Shown: in pieces, positions 1 through 7,037 of the stretch
Numbering within the stretch: position 1 is the stretch's first letter
How the letters are laid out: each line of letters begins with the position of its first letter
Assembly (NCBI GenBank): GCA_946480695.1
Contig: CAMLKG010000021.1
Location: 1-64,000, forward strand
Reading direction: 5' to 3'
Length of the DNA stretch: 64,000 nucleotides
Source of the DNA: an uncultured Cellvibrio sp.
GTDB lineage: Bacteria; Pseudomonadota; Gammaproteobacteria; Pseudomonadales; Cellvibrionaceae
The notes under the pieces: model-generated
Told to the model about the DNA's origin: nothing
Databases searched by the model: none
The model's input: the letters and a program-made list of their open reading frames with translations, nothing else
Made by a program: the position numbers and the translations under genes

Positions 1-51
1 GTAATATTCTCAGAAAACTCCAGTTATGTCTGTCTCAGGATAGGGGAAGTG

Positions 52-103
52 GACAATATCAATTGGCACCATTTTATAAAACATGATTTAAGCGACTTTC
101 CTC
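52..103. repeat. Copy A of a roughly 50-base repeat
   Basis: This stretch is nearly identical to positions 2492-2541, with a few substitutions and a two-base gap. In the second copy it spans the stop codon and immediate 3' flank of the RTX-tail gene. The shared part includes the last codons (Val-Ala-stop on the minus strand) and the following AT-rich flank. It looks like a duplicated 3' end of an RTX gene, left behind when the cassettes between were duplicated or inserted. Confidence 0.7.
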
Positions 104-165
104 GCAAAACCAGCACTGTGTGAGCTGCCAATAATTTTCTCATTAACAATATCCGTTATCGCCCC
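88..165 (-). pseudogene. Possible remnant of a second RTX-protein C-terminus
   Basis: On the minus strand 25 codons stay open between an in-frame TAA (166-168) and the stop at 88-90. The peptide ends ...FARKVA, closely matching the ...YEKKVA end of the RTX tail encoded at 2528-2988. The matching region continues into the 3' flank, so common descent is likely. No start codon or RTX repeat remains, so this is at most a scrap. It could also be non-coding sequence carried along with the repeat. Positions 1-87 hold nothing else I can identify. Confidence 0.35.
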
Positions 166-219
166 TTATTTTTTCGATAGATACCTTCATTACAATCAGT
201 TGAGTCTCGCTTTACTAAC

Positions 220-414
220 CTATTCACAACCGATGTTGTTGGTCATGTCATAGACTGAATACTTCTCTTTTAGCAATTCAGTTTTAACGTTTATGGTTTC
301 GTGCAGGCCATTCATTCCCTCGCCTTTTGCCGATTCCTCAAATCCCGCAAGCATAGCCTCCAACGCCGCCTTTTGTTCTTCGCTTAAACCAATATCAATC
401 CAAACATCCGACAT
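220..414 (-). CDS. Small acidic protein, copy 2 (64 aa), paired with a membrane protein
   Basis: I do not recognise the family. The first 36 residues differ at only four positions from the 61 aa protein at 1556-1741. They contain the predicted helix SEEQKAALEAML and are rich in Glu and Ala, with no signal peptide or membrane segment. After about residue 36 the two proteins diverge and end differently. The start is the ATG at 412-414, preceded by an AAGAGAT ribosome site that lies in the last codons of the upstream membrane gene, whose stop is one base away. Translational coupling is therefore likely. The fixed pairing with the membrane protein suggests they act together, for example as a regulatory or immunity partner, but this is inference only. 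Confidence 0.6.
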   Translation of the reverse strand: MSDVWIDIGLSEEQKAALEAMLAGFEESAKGEGMNGLHETINVKTELLKEKYSVYDMTNNIGCE

Positions 415-415
415 G

Positions 416-1003
416 TTAAATCTCTTGTTTACTAAAAAAATAATTCTTCACAACCATAAGCGTAATTAAAAAAAATAGATTAAGTAAGCACCATGGAAAA
501 ATTGCACTTGCAATAAGAGAAATCTGATAATGATAAGAGCATTGATAACAACCAAAATACGTTACAGCGCCCACATACAAAGGAGGGATTAAAAAAATTA
601 GAATTGTGGCTATTCCAAAAAAAATTACCTTTAAAGGATGATTTTTGCTTTTTATTAAATAATCATTAACTTCTTTTGTGGCTTTAGAATAAAAAAATGG
701 AAACAAAAGACAAATGAATCCTAGCAAATGAATGAAACTCAAATATGTGATTGCAAATTCTGGAAAATCAGAATGAATTCTATTTTTTTGAATATTCGGT
801 ATATATGACTCCATAAACATTACAAATTTCTTCACAACCTCATATCCATAAAATTTATCCCAAGGAATTAAATAACTAACAACCATAAGAATCGGAAAAT
901 CGATAAACCATCCTCTTAAAAAAATTATTCTATAGTAAAGGTGCTTTAAGACACTGGTTCGATCCACATAGCTATCGCCCCAAAATTTTCGTTTTAAAGT
1001 CAT
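416..1003 (-). CDS. Four-helix membrane protein, module copy 2 (195 aa)
   Basis: No family is recognised. The protein has about four hydrophobic segments (near residues 30-47, 85-105, 125-150 and 160-188) and begins with a basic N-terminus. It is about 60 percent identical to the 191 aa protein at 1752-2327. Shared landmarks are LKHLYYRI, RGWFID, IPWD, HSDFP, HLLGF, the Cys pair in TYFGCxxCSYHY, and a C-terminal VVKNYF. No strong Shine-Dalgarno site precedes the ATG. The downstream 64 aa gene starts one base after its stop. The duplicated, toxin-adjacent arrangement resembles membrane immunity proteins, but no homology to a known immunity family was seen. Confidence 0.7.
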   Translation of the reverse strand: MTLKRKFWGDSYVDRTSVLKHLYYRIIFLRGWFIDFPILMVVSYLIPWDKFYGYEVVKKFVMFMESYIPNIQKNRIHSDFPEFAITYLSFIHLLGFICLLFPFFYSKATKEVNDYLIKSKNHPLKVIFFGIATILIFLIPPLYVGAVTYFGCYQCSYHYQISLIASAIFPWCLLNLFFLITLMVVKNYFFSKQEI

Positions 1004-1135
1004 AGTTTATTCTTACGTTAAAACTATATTTTATCCATGAACAACTACTGAAAACAATTAACATTGATAATTGGTGGCATACATACTCATGTCGTTTCAT
1101 AGACTGAGATTAAAAAAGGGTATCGCAGCAACAAA

Positions 1136-1405
1136 TCATGTTTTAGAAAACCAAAACCTATGAACAAAAGCCGAAATTGTTACACCCATATAAAAAATAA
1201 AATATTCTTCAATGGTGACATTTGAAAACGAAACACCAGTTGAGAACCACCGATATACGGGATAAATAGCTAGACCACCCAACCAAAGGAAATTATGCAA
1301 ATTAACTACAAATCTTTCACGCCACTCCGTTCTGTGCCAGCGAAACAATACAACCCAGTAACCAATAATTCCCAAAAAAAACCAAATAAAATATTTGATA
1401 AGCAT
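1136..1405 (-). CDS. Small membrane protein (89 aa), unknown
   Basis: A protein with two or three predicted membrane segments (about residues 4-22, 36-54 and 66-84) and aromatic-rich loops, including an RWHRTEWRERF motif between the first two. It sits between the two copies of the membrane/small-protein module and has no second copy here. The upstream AAGCGAAT is a poor ribosome site, so the start is uncertain. No family is recognised. It could be a third, unrelated protective or accessory protein of the same patch, or a remnant. Confidence 0.45.
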   Translation of the reverse strand: MLIKYFIWFFLGIIGYWVVLFRWHRTEWRERFVVNLHNFLWLGGLAIYPVYRWFSTGVSFSNVTIEEYFIFYMGVTISAFVHRFWFSKT

Positions 1406-1555
1406 ATTTAAATTCGCTTGGACTGCACGTCGCCCAGTCTATTGCAACGCATTGGTTTTTTAAAGCTATAATAAAACCGCCAAATTCGTTTCTTCTATTT
1501 AGCCTTTTAGCATATTACCTTTGTAATGCTAATAAGTTAAATTTCCCTTAACCAT

Positions 1556-1741
1556 TCAAACTGAATACTTCCGATCTCTATAGTCTGGATGCCTCTCTTT
1601 AAGTAGCATGGTTCGTTTATAGTTTTGTGAAGCCCCCTTTATTCCCTCGCCTTTTGCCGATTCTTCAAACCCCTCAAGCATCGCCTCCAAAGCCGCTTTT
1701 TGTTCTTCGCTTAAACCAATATCAATCAAAACGTCCGACAT
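1556..1741 (-). CDS. Small acidic protein, copy 1 (61 aa), paired with a membrane protein
   Basis: This is the paralogue of the 64 aa protein at 220-414. Residues 1-36 are almost identical (helix SEEQKAALEAML, then GFEESAKGEG); the tail is different and ends in RKYSV. A clear AGGAG ribosome site precedes the ATG at 1739-1741 and overlaps the TAG stop of the upstream membrane gene, implying coupled translation. DNA identity to the other copy is very high over the first 100 bases and then collapses, so the conserved head is either under selection or recently exchanged. Function is unknown. Confidence 0.62.
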   Translation of the reverse strand: MSDVLIDIGLSEEQKAALEAMLEGFEESAKGEGIKGASQNYKRTMLLKERHPDYRDRKYSV

Positions 1742-1751
1742 GTTAAATCTC

Positions 1752-2327
1752 CTATTTCACTTGAAAATAATTTTTTACAACAATTAATGTATAGAGAAGA
1801 AGAAAATTAAGTAACGCCCACGGCACTATGGCTCCGACGATTAGTGATAGCTTATAGTGATACGAACATTCGGTGCAGCCAAAATATGTAACCGCTCCGA
1901 TATACAATGGAGGCACTATGAATACAAATGTTGTAACAACACCAAACAAAATCATCTTTAATGGATGGTGACCGCTTTTAACTAGATGATCGTTAACCTC
2001 CTTTGATTTTCTCGAATAAATTATTGGAAACAACAAGCAAAGAAACCCTAAGAGATGAATAACGCTTAAATAAGCTACAGCGTATTTTGGAAAATCTGAA
2101 TGTGCTCTATTTTCCTGTATGTTGGGAATTCTCGATTCCATAAACTGGATAATTAATTGCAGAAAAGCAGTATCGTATAACCTATCCCAAGGAATGAAGT
2201 AACACACTGCAATTAAAATTGGCAAATCTATAAACCAACCGCGAATCATAATTCTATAATAAAGATGTTTTAATAAGCCTTCTCTATTTAAATACTTATC
2301 GCCAAAAAATCTTCTTTTGAATCCCAT
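1752..2327 (-). CDS. Four-helix membrane protein, module copy 1 (191 aa)
   Basis: Paralogue of the 195 aa protein at 416-1003, with the same hydrophobic layout, the Cys pair in TYFGCxxCSYHY and the RGWFID and HSDFP motifs. An AAGGAA ribosome site lies seven bases before the ATG. It is the first gene downstream of the RTX-tail fragment, separated by about 200 bases that contain a 17-base palindrome. Position right behind a secreted-toxin fragment, small size and tandem duplication fit an immunity-type protein. That is contextual inference; the sequence itself shows only a polytopic membrane protein. Confidence 0.7.
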   Translation of the reverse strand: MGFKRRFFGDKYLNREGLLKHLYYRIMIRGWFIDLPILIAVCYFIPWDRLYDTAFLQLIIQFMESRIPNIQENRAHSDFPKYAVAYLSVIHLLGFLCLLFPIIYSRKSKEVNDHLVKSGHHPLKMILFGVVTTFVFIVPPLYIGAVTYFGCTECSYHYKLSLIVGAIVPWALLNFLLLYTLIVVKNYFQVK

Positions 2328-2435
2328 GATTAATTCCTTAAAGTAAAAACGAATAGGATTGATAAACCCTATGATGCGATAATTTTACAAGTTAATTTAG
2401 GAGCACATCCATTTATACATCCAGTGTGATAGAGG

Positions 2436-2452
2436 GATTCATTTAATGAATC
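2436..2452. promoter_or_regulatory. 17-base perfect palindrome upstream of module copy 1
   Basis: GATTCATT-T-AATGAATC is a perfect 8+1+8 palindrome located about 110 bases upstream of the membrane gene that starts at 2327, in the gap after the RTX tail. It could be an operator for the module or a weak RNA hairpin. There is no T-run that would make it an intrinsic terminator. Confidence 0.3.
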
Positions 2453-2491
2453 ATCCATTGCCCTGTGAGTTAGGCGGGTAAAATGCAGCGC

Positions 2492-2541
2492 AGATAATAT
2501 CAATTGGCGCCATTTTGTAAATGGGGTTTAAGCGACTTTCT
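2492..2541. repeat. Copy B of the roughly 50-base repeat (RTX 3' end)
   Basis: Near-identical partner of positions 52-103. It covers the last codons and stop of the RTX-tail gene and the next 36 bases. The two copies bracket the whole block of duplicated modules, as expected if the block expanded by recombination between RTX-type 3' ends. Confidence 0.7.
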
Positions 2542-2988
2542 TCTCATATAAAAGAACATCATTATCCAACCCACCATCAATAACGTCTTGCCCTTCCCCA
2601 CCGAAGATTGTGTCTTTATCAACACCACCGGATAAATAATCAGATCGTGCGCCGCCAAACAGATAGTCGTTTCCCGCATCACCAAATAAGCTGGCCCCTT
2701 GCATTTTACCAACCGCATCATAGGTTCCGATGCCAGGAACAATGTCACGCTCAACGATTTCCCACGCATTTGCATTGTCGTAGACGTAGCTCCCGTTCAC
2801 ATAGCTAAAGTTGTACGCAATGGTTGTGGTTCCGTTTTCATGCCGTGCAATAAATTTACTGCCACTGGCGGATGTGAATTCTTTAAATTCAGCGGTGAGG
2901 TTCTTTATGTTTTTCAGGTGAAGTTAATGGACAGATCTTTTCCCTTCTGATGAATCCCATCCAAATAGAACCGATTTCTGTTGCTCAT
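2528..2988 (-). pseudogene. Frameshifted RTX-repeat protein tail
   Basis: The minus strand encodes a C-terminal RTX segment with about five glycine-rich nonapeptides (GDAGNDYLF, GGARSDYLS, GGVDKDTIF, GGEGQDVID, GGLDNDVLL), the Ca-binding beta-roll that precedes type I secretion signals, ending in YEKKVA. Tracing upstream, the open frame reaches a stop near 2926. The sequence then continues smoothly in another frame to an ATG at 2986-2988 with a GGGGA ribosome site. One missing base near 2914-2919 explains this. Repaired, the product would be about 153 residues with no toxin domain I recognise. Either it is the orphan tail of a larger toxin, or a small RTX protein killed by the frameshift. A sequencing error is possible. 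Confidence 0.7.
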
Positions 2989-3016
2989 TTTTCCCCAAAA
3001 TTAATTGATAGTTACT

Positions 3017-3175
3017 TTATATTGCAACAACTTCGTCACTTTTATATTTTTCAATAAAGAATGTAAATTTTCTTACACCATATTTATTTCGTTCACCATA
3101 ACGGTACCGAACCACATAGTCTGAAACCCTGCTTTTACTTTGACGGATCAAGTAATGTTGCTTTCCGCCCACCAT
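3017..3175 (-). CDS. Possible small basic protein or gene fragment (52 aa)
   Basis: A 52-codon frame begins at an ATG (3173-3175) and ends 28 bases before the RTX-tail start. It is rich in Arg, Lys and Tyr (YVVRYRYGERNKYG and FTFFIEKYK are typical stretches), which looks like real protein sequence rather than a random frame. A GGAAGGAG ribosome site lies about 20 bases upstream, better placed for a TTG five codons earlier. A second frame overlaps its 5' part and also looks protein-like, so this may be a broken longer gene. No family is recognised. Confidence 0.3.
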   Translation of the reverse strand: MVGGKQHYLIRQSKSRVSDYVVRYRYGERNKYGVRKFTFFIEKYKSDEVVAI

Positions 3176-3293
3176 GCCACATAAAATCAAGATTAATATC
3201 TCCTTCCCTGCGAGCCCCTATCATGAATTAATCCTCACAATAGTCATTATTTCTAATCCTTATTGAGCTTAGATCATCACTGCCAAATAAAAT

Positions 3294-3449
3294 TTAAACC
3301 TCTTCACAGTTTTTAGAGTTTAGAATACACTTTGCTAAATCAGCAGGATAGCAATCTTGTTCAATAACTCCAGAAACCAGATAGTGTTCGAGTACAACAT
3401 TTTTCGAAAAATCCACGCTAAAATGTCTCTTCTTTATCTTCAAGCACAT
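3294..3449 (-). CDS. Possible small protein or gene fragment (51 aa)
   Basis: A 51-codon minus-strand frame starts at the ATG at 3447-3449 and ends at 3294-3296. Its composition is balanced and protein-like, with several Cys (IEQDCYPADLAKCILNS, then NCEEV at the end). No good ribosome site sits at the start; a GAGGAGG lies some 18 bases upstream in another frame. It may be the 3' end of a decayed gene, since the upstream 200 bases also stay open in a shifted frame (3440-3646). Function is unknown. Confidence 0.3.
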   Translation of the reverse strand: MCLKIKKRHFSVDFSKNVVLEHYLVSGVIEQDCYPADLAKCILNSKNCEEV

Positions 3450-3702
3450 TTAATTAAATGTGGGAAATTTATCCTCCTCATAACCTCGATAAGATCGACA
3501 ATACAATATAATTTCCAATAAAACTGAAATAATGAAAAAATCACGAAGCGCATTTTATCTATATCCCTATCATGGATAACACTGAATTCAACCGCAGATT
3601 GTAAGTTGCTTTTTTTATAAAATATTTTTTCGTAGCAAAACCACAAAAAGGCGAATTACAAAATGTCTAGCATATTAAGTGCGCGACTCTGGAATTTCCA
3701 GT
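3450..3702. other. AT-rich gap with a doubtful open frame
   Basis: This gap holds a 68-codon minus-strand frame (3440-3646) that begins only at a TTG and has no ribosome site. Its content (aromatic and Ile-rich) is partly what AT-rich DNA gives by chance. It may be a scrap of the same gene as the 51-codon frame downstream. I see no RNA gene, terminator or clear promoter here. Confidence 0.3.
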
Positions 3703-4017
3703 TTAAATTTTCTTTATTTTTTTTCGTTTGTTGTTTATCGAAAAAAATATAATCCCAATAATAAATGTGAGTATTGAAAACGGCAATATTAACAAAAATG
3801 CTAGACCGCTACCCGAACCAACAGACTTTGACCATTCGTAAATAAGATAGGCTGGAATCCCGGGGGAAATTAGAGAGCTCATGATATAAAAAAGTACACC
3901 CAACCAATAAAAGCAAGTATTTTTTATCACAATACCACCTATTTTGTTCCGATAGCGATTAACCCAGAGAACAAATAAGCCTATTGGCCCAGCAGATAAT
4001 AAAAAAATAATTTCCAT
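3703..4017 (-). CDS. Small membrane protein (104 aa), unknown
   Basis: The product has about three hydrophobic segments (roughly residues 3-20, 33-60 and 72-94) and a strongly basic, Lys-rich C-terminus (NNKRKKIKKI). The ATG has a good AAAGGAA ribosome site seven bases upstream, which supports a real gene. It belongs to the AT-rich patch and lies between the glycosyltransferase and the RTX fragments. No family is recognised. Small size and location are compatible with another accessory or protective membrane protein, but nothing in the sequence shows a function. Confidence 0.5.
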   Translation of the reverse strand: MEIIFLLSAGPIGLFVLWVNRYRNKIGGIVIKNTCFYWLGVLFYIMSSLISPGIPAYLIYEWSKSVGSGSGLAFLLILPFSILTFIIGIIFFSINNKRKKIKKI

Positions 4018-4366
4018 GATATTCCTTTAATTTAAGGACGCGATAAACGGTGGTTTACGTTTCACTTTTGCCATAAATTGTAGCGAATCAGAATGGCAAA
4101 GCCCCAAAATGCAAATTAACAACCATCTGATTGATAGCCTTATCAAGCACAGTTATACCCAAGCAAGGAGTAATAACAAAAAGAATGGGAAAAAATAACA
4201 TTGTAGTAACCAAGTAAATTGGGTCACAGTTTAAAAATTACTTGCGTATGCCCGCTCAGCAATCATAGATGACAATCCTCCGTTGTGATTGTGCGATCTG
4301 GTTTGTCTATAGAAACCCAAAATATAATCCTGTATAGAACACTCAGCTTTTAGTTTTTATTATTCG
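4018..4366. other. Intergenic gap with a membrane-gene scrap
   Basis: On the minus strand a 37-codon frame (4088-4201) runs from an ATG into a hydrophobic stretch (FFPILFVITPCLGI) and stops within a sequence resembling the end of a polytopic membrane protein. It is probably a remnant of another small membrane gene. The gap otherwise has no clear terminator for the glycosyltransferase gene and no promoter I can defend. Confidence 0.3.
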
Positions 4367-5593
4367 TTATGCTCTTAAATTTATAATTTCTTCTACCCAC
4401 TCTCGTTGCTTAGGTAAACAAACATTTTTCAAATCATAGTTATTTACTATAAATTCCCGCGCTAAGTTTCCAAAACCCGCTCTCTCATCACTGTCGTTCA
4501 GCAAGCAGGTAACGTGTTCAACAAGTTTCTGACTATTGAAAAAGTTAAATAACATTCCGGTTTCATTGTGCTTGACGACTTCGGTGACCGGCGCAGTGCT
4601 GCTACCAACAATTGCGCACCCTGTACTCATGGCTTCGAGCAGGCTCCAGCTAAGCACGAACGGATAGGTTAGGTACACATGCACGCTGGAGATTTGCAGT
4701 AACTGGACGAAATTTGGGTAAGATAGTTTTCCAACAAAATGGACACGGCTCATATCCAATTGCGCGCTTACCTCTTGCAAAAATAGTTCTTTCCAACTCA
4801 TTCCGGGAGGGGGTTTGCAGCCGTAACTTACATCATCCCCACCTACAATAATTGCCCTGGCCTTTGGGTTTCGTTTAAGAATTTCAGGGAGCGCGCGCAT
4901 AAAAATGTGGTAGCCGCGCATAGGTTCCAGGTTGCGATTTACAAATGTGATGACTTGGTCATTTCGCGTAATGGTCCGCCCGTTTAATTGCATGGTTACA
5001 TTGGGGTTAGGTTTTAGCACCTCGGTATTGATACCATCGTGTATGACACTGATGTTTGGCTGGAAGAATTCCGGGAAGACGGAGCGTTGGTAGTGCGTGG
5101 GCGATATGCCTGCATCCGCTTGCAATAGATGCAGGTCAAAATTCGCATTTTTTAATTTTAGCCGGCATACGAGGTCCGGTTCGAATTGGGAAAATTCCGG
5201 ATCGAAATTTGTATCCGCGCCCTGGGCCTGGTAATAGAACTCGCAATAAAGCGCAAGTTTGGTGCCCGGCCATACGTCTTTTAAAAACAGGCTTTCACCC
5301 CAACCGGGGTGAGCAATAATGAGGTCGGGGGTGAAGCCTTGTTGTTTTAGTGCCAGTGCCGCCCGGAATGCGGCTTCGGCCCGGATAACCTTGGTTTCCA
5401 TGTCAGTTAGCCACGGGTGGATTTTTTCACTATTAGCGCGACTGATTGTGTACTGATGCACCTTCACCCCCGCCGGTACCGGACGCCGGCTTGGCGTCAG
5501 TACCCGAATATCGTTTTTTCTGTCTGCGGCCAATGCAGGCGCAAGGTGAATAAACTGTGCGGGAAAATTTTGATGGATAAATAAAATTCTCAT
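4367..5593 (-). CDS. Family 4 glycosyltransferase (408 aa)
   Basis: A cytoplasmic GT-B glycosyltransferase that would move a sugar from a nucleotide donor to an unknown acceptor. The N-terminus MRILFIHQNFPAQF is typical of the family-4 N-terminal domain found in polysaccharide and haemagglutinin-type loci. The C-terminal domain (about residues 210-390) has the donor-binding EAMSTGCAIVGSSTAPVTEV segment with the usual acidic pair. The start at ATG 5591-5593 is chosen because it begins the conserved N-terminus and follows an AGGGTAGGG site. An upstream in-frame extension would overlap the adaptor gene. It is the last gene of the secretion operon, 16 bases after the HlyD-like gene. It may glycosylate the secreted protein or an envelope glycan. 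Confidence 0.85.
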   Translation of the reverse strand: MRILFIHQNFPAQFIHLAPALAADRKNDIRVLTPSRRPVPAGVKVHQYTISRANSEKIHPWLTDMETKVIRAEAAFRAALALKQQGFTPDLIIAHPGWGESLFLKDVWPGTKLALYCEFYYQAQGADTNFDPEFSQFEPDLVCRLKLKNANFDLHLLQADAGISPTHYQRSVFPEFFQPNISVIHDGINTEVLKPNPNVTMQLNGRTITRNDQVITFVNRNLEPMRGYHIFMRALPEILKRNPKARAIIVGGDDVSYGCKPPPGMSWKELFLQEVSAQLDMSRVHFVGKLSYPNFVQLLQISSVHVYLTYPFVLSWSLLEAMSTGCAIVGSSTAPVTEVVKHNETGMLFNFFNSQKLVEHVTCLLNDSDERAGFGNLAREFIVNNYDLKNVCLPKQREWVEEIINLRA

Positions 5594-5609
5594 ATCCCTA
5601 CCCTTTTCT

Positions 5610-7037
5610 TTAGCGCTCCCGAATACTCTCCTGCTTGTATCGCAGCAGTGGCGACAAGAAATATTCAATCACCCTTCTCTGCGTAGTCTTCACTTCCGCC
5701 GTTACCGCCATGCCCGGAATTAATTTCACATCTTTGGTTTCCACGCGGATGGTGCTTTTGTGCATTTTTAAATGCATGGCGTACACCAGGCCGAGTTTTT
5801 CGTCCAGGATCGCGTCGTCTGAGATGTGGGTGACCGTGGCGTCGATCAGGCCGTATTTGGTAAAGGGGAAGGTGTGGATTTTTATTTCGGCCGGCATGTC
5901 TTTTTGGACGAAGCCGATGTCCTGGTTGCCGAGCATAACCTGCACTTCAAGGCTTTCTTCTTCCGGGACGACAATCATTAATTGCTGGGCTTCGGTGACT
6001 ACTCCGCCGATGGTGTTTACGGCGAGTTGTTGTACGTAACCGGAGACCGGGGCGTAGAGGATTTGCTTGTCATTCATGTCGCGGACTTTTACCAATTCTT
6101 CGCTGAGGGTAGCGATCTGGTTGCGGCTATCGGCGATTTGCGCGAGCAGTTTGCTGCTAGTGTCGGCTTTGAGCGCATTGATTTGTTGTTGGGCTTCGTT
6201 GATCGCTGCGGTTAATTGTTGCTGGAATTGTTGTTGGGTGGCGAGGTCCTGGGTGCGTTCAATGCGTTCTTGTTCCAGTTCGAGGTATTCCGCTTCCGAG
6301 GCCATGTTTTTTTGATAAAGGCTGTGCAAGGCCTGGGCGCGTTTGGTGATCATCGGCAAGGTTTGCTGGAGTTTTTTGATGGTTTCCCGATTGCCGCGTT
6401 TTTCACTTTGGGCTTTGGTTAGTGCACTGTGCAGGCTGCTTAATTGCGCCCGGTATTGTTGCCACTGCTCCCAGGTTTTTTGTTGATGCAGTAATAATTC
6501 CGATGCGGCGGGTTTTAGTGAATCGTCAATGACTAATAGCAGGTCACTTGCGGAAGCCGGCTTTTTTACGTTTGCCGTTTGCTCGTTGGCGATTAATGTT
6601 TGCAATGCCTCGCTGCTGGCGAGGTTCAGGCTGGCGTTGTGCAATTCCTGCTGCATACGGGCCTGTTCGGCTGACGTGATGGTGCGGTCCAGTTCAATGA
6701 GCGGATCACCTTCTTTTACGTATTGCCCCTCCTTGACGTGGATGACTTTGATTACCCCTTTATCCAGCGGCTGGATTTGCTTGACGCGGCTGCCGGGAAT
6801 GATTTTGCCTTCGGCACTGGCAACCACATCGACCTTGCCAATCAGGGCCCACAATAAGGTAATAAGGAATAATGCAATCAATGTCCAGCCTAACCAGCGT
6901 ACCAGGGGGTTGGGTGGGGTTTCTTGCAGTTCCAGCGCGGCGGGCATAAATTCCGCAAGGCTTTGCTGTTTGGCACCATCGCCCAGCTTGCCGCGCTCGC
7001 GCCAGGCTTCACGCAATAATTCAAAAAAATCAGTCAT
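5610..7037 (-). CDS. HlyD-family type I secretion adaptor (475 aa)
   Basis: The periplasmic adaptor links the ABC transporter to an outer-membrane TolC-like channel. A cytoplasmic N-terminus is followed by one membrane segment (about residues 48-68), a lipoyl/barrel-sandwich half (about 75-125, with PLDKGVIKVIHVKEGQYVKE), a long coiled coil (about 185-335), the second lipoyl half and a beta-barrel region near the C-terminus. It overlaps the end of the ABC gene by eight bases (ATG inside the last codons), so the two are coupled. Length and order match HlyD/LapC-type adaptors. No TolC homologue is in the window, so the outer-membrane partner must be encoded elsewhere. Confidence 0.93.
   Translation of the reverse strand: MTDFFELLREAWRERGKLGDGAKQQSLAEFMPAALELQETPPNPLVRWLGWTLIALFLITLLWALIGKVDVVASAEGKIIPGSRVKQIQPLDKGVIKVIHVKEGQYVKEGDPLIELDRTITSAEQARMQQELHNASLNLASSEALQTLIANEQTANVKKPASASDLLLVIDDSLKPAASELLLHQQKTWEQWQQYRAQLSSLHSALTKAQSEKRGNRETIKKLQQTLPMITKRAQALHSLYQKNMASEAEYLELEQERIERTQDLATQQQFQQQLTAAINEAQQQINALKADTSSKLLAQIADSRNQIATLSEELVKVRDMNDKQILYAPVSGYVQQLAVNTIGGVVTEAQQLMIVVPEEESLEVQVMLGNQDIGFVQKDMPAEIKIHTFPFTKYGLIDATVTHISDDAILDEKLGLVYAMHLKMHKSTIRVETKDVKLIPGMAVTAEVKTTQRRVIEYFLSPLLRYKQESIRER

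Noticed and set aside
2608..2950. Plus-strand frames of 66 and 83 codons
   Set aside because: They are antisense to the RTX repeats, whose glycine/aspartate pattern proves the minus strand is the coding one.
3440..3646. 68-codon minus-strand frame in the AT-rich patch
   Set aside because: Starts only with TTG and lacks a ribosome site. It could be a gene scrap but cannot be supported as a gene by itself.
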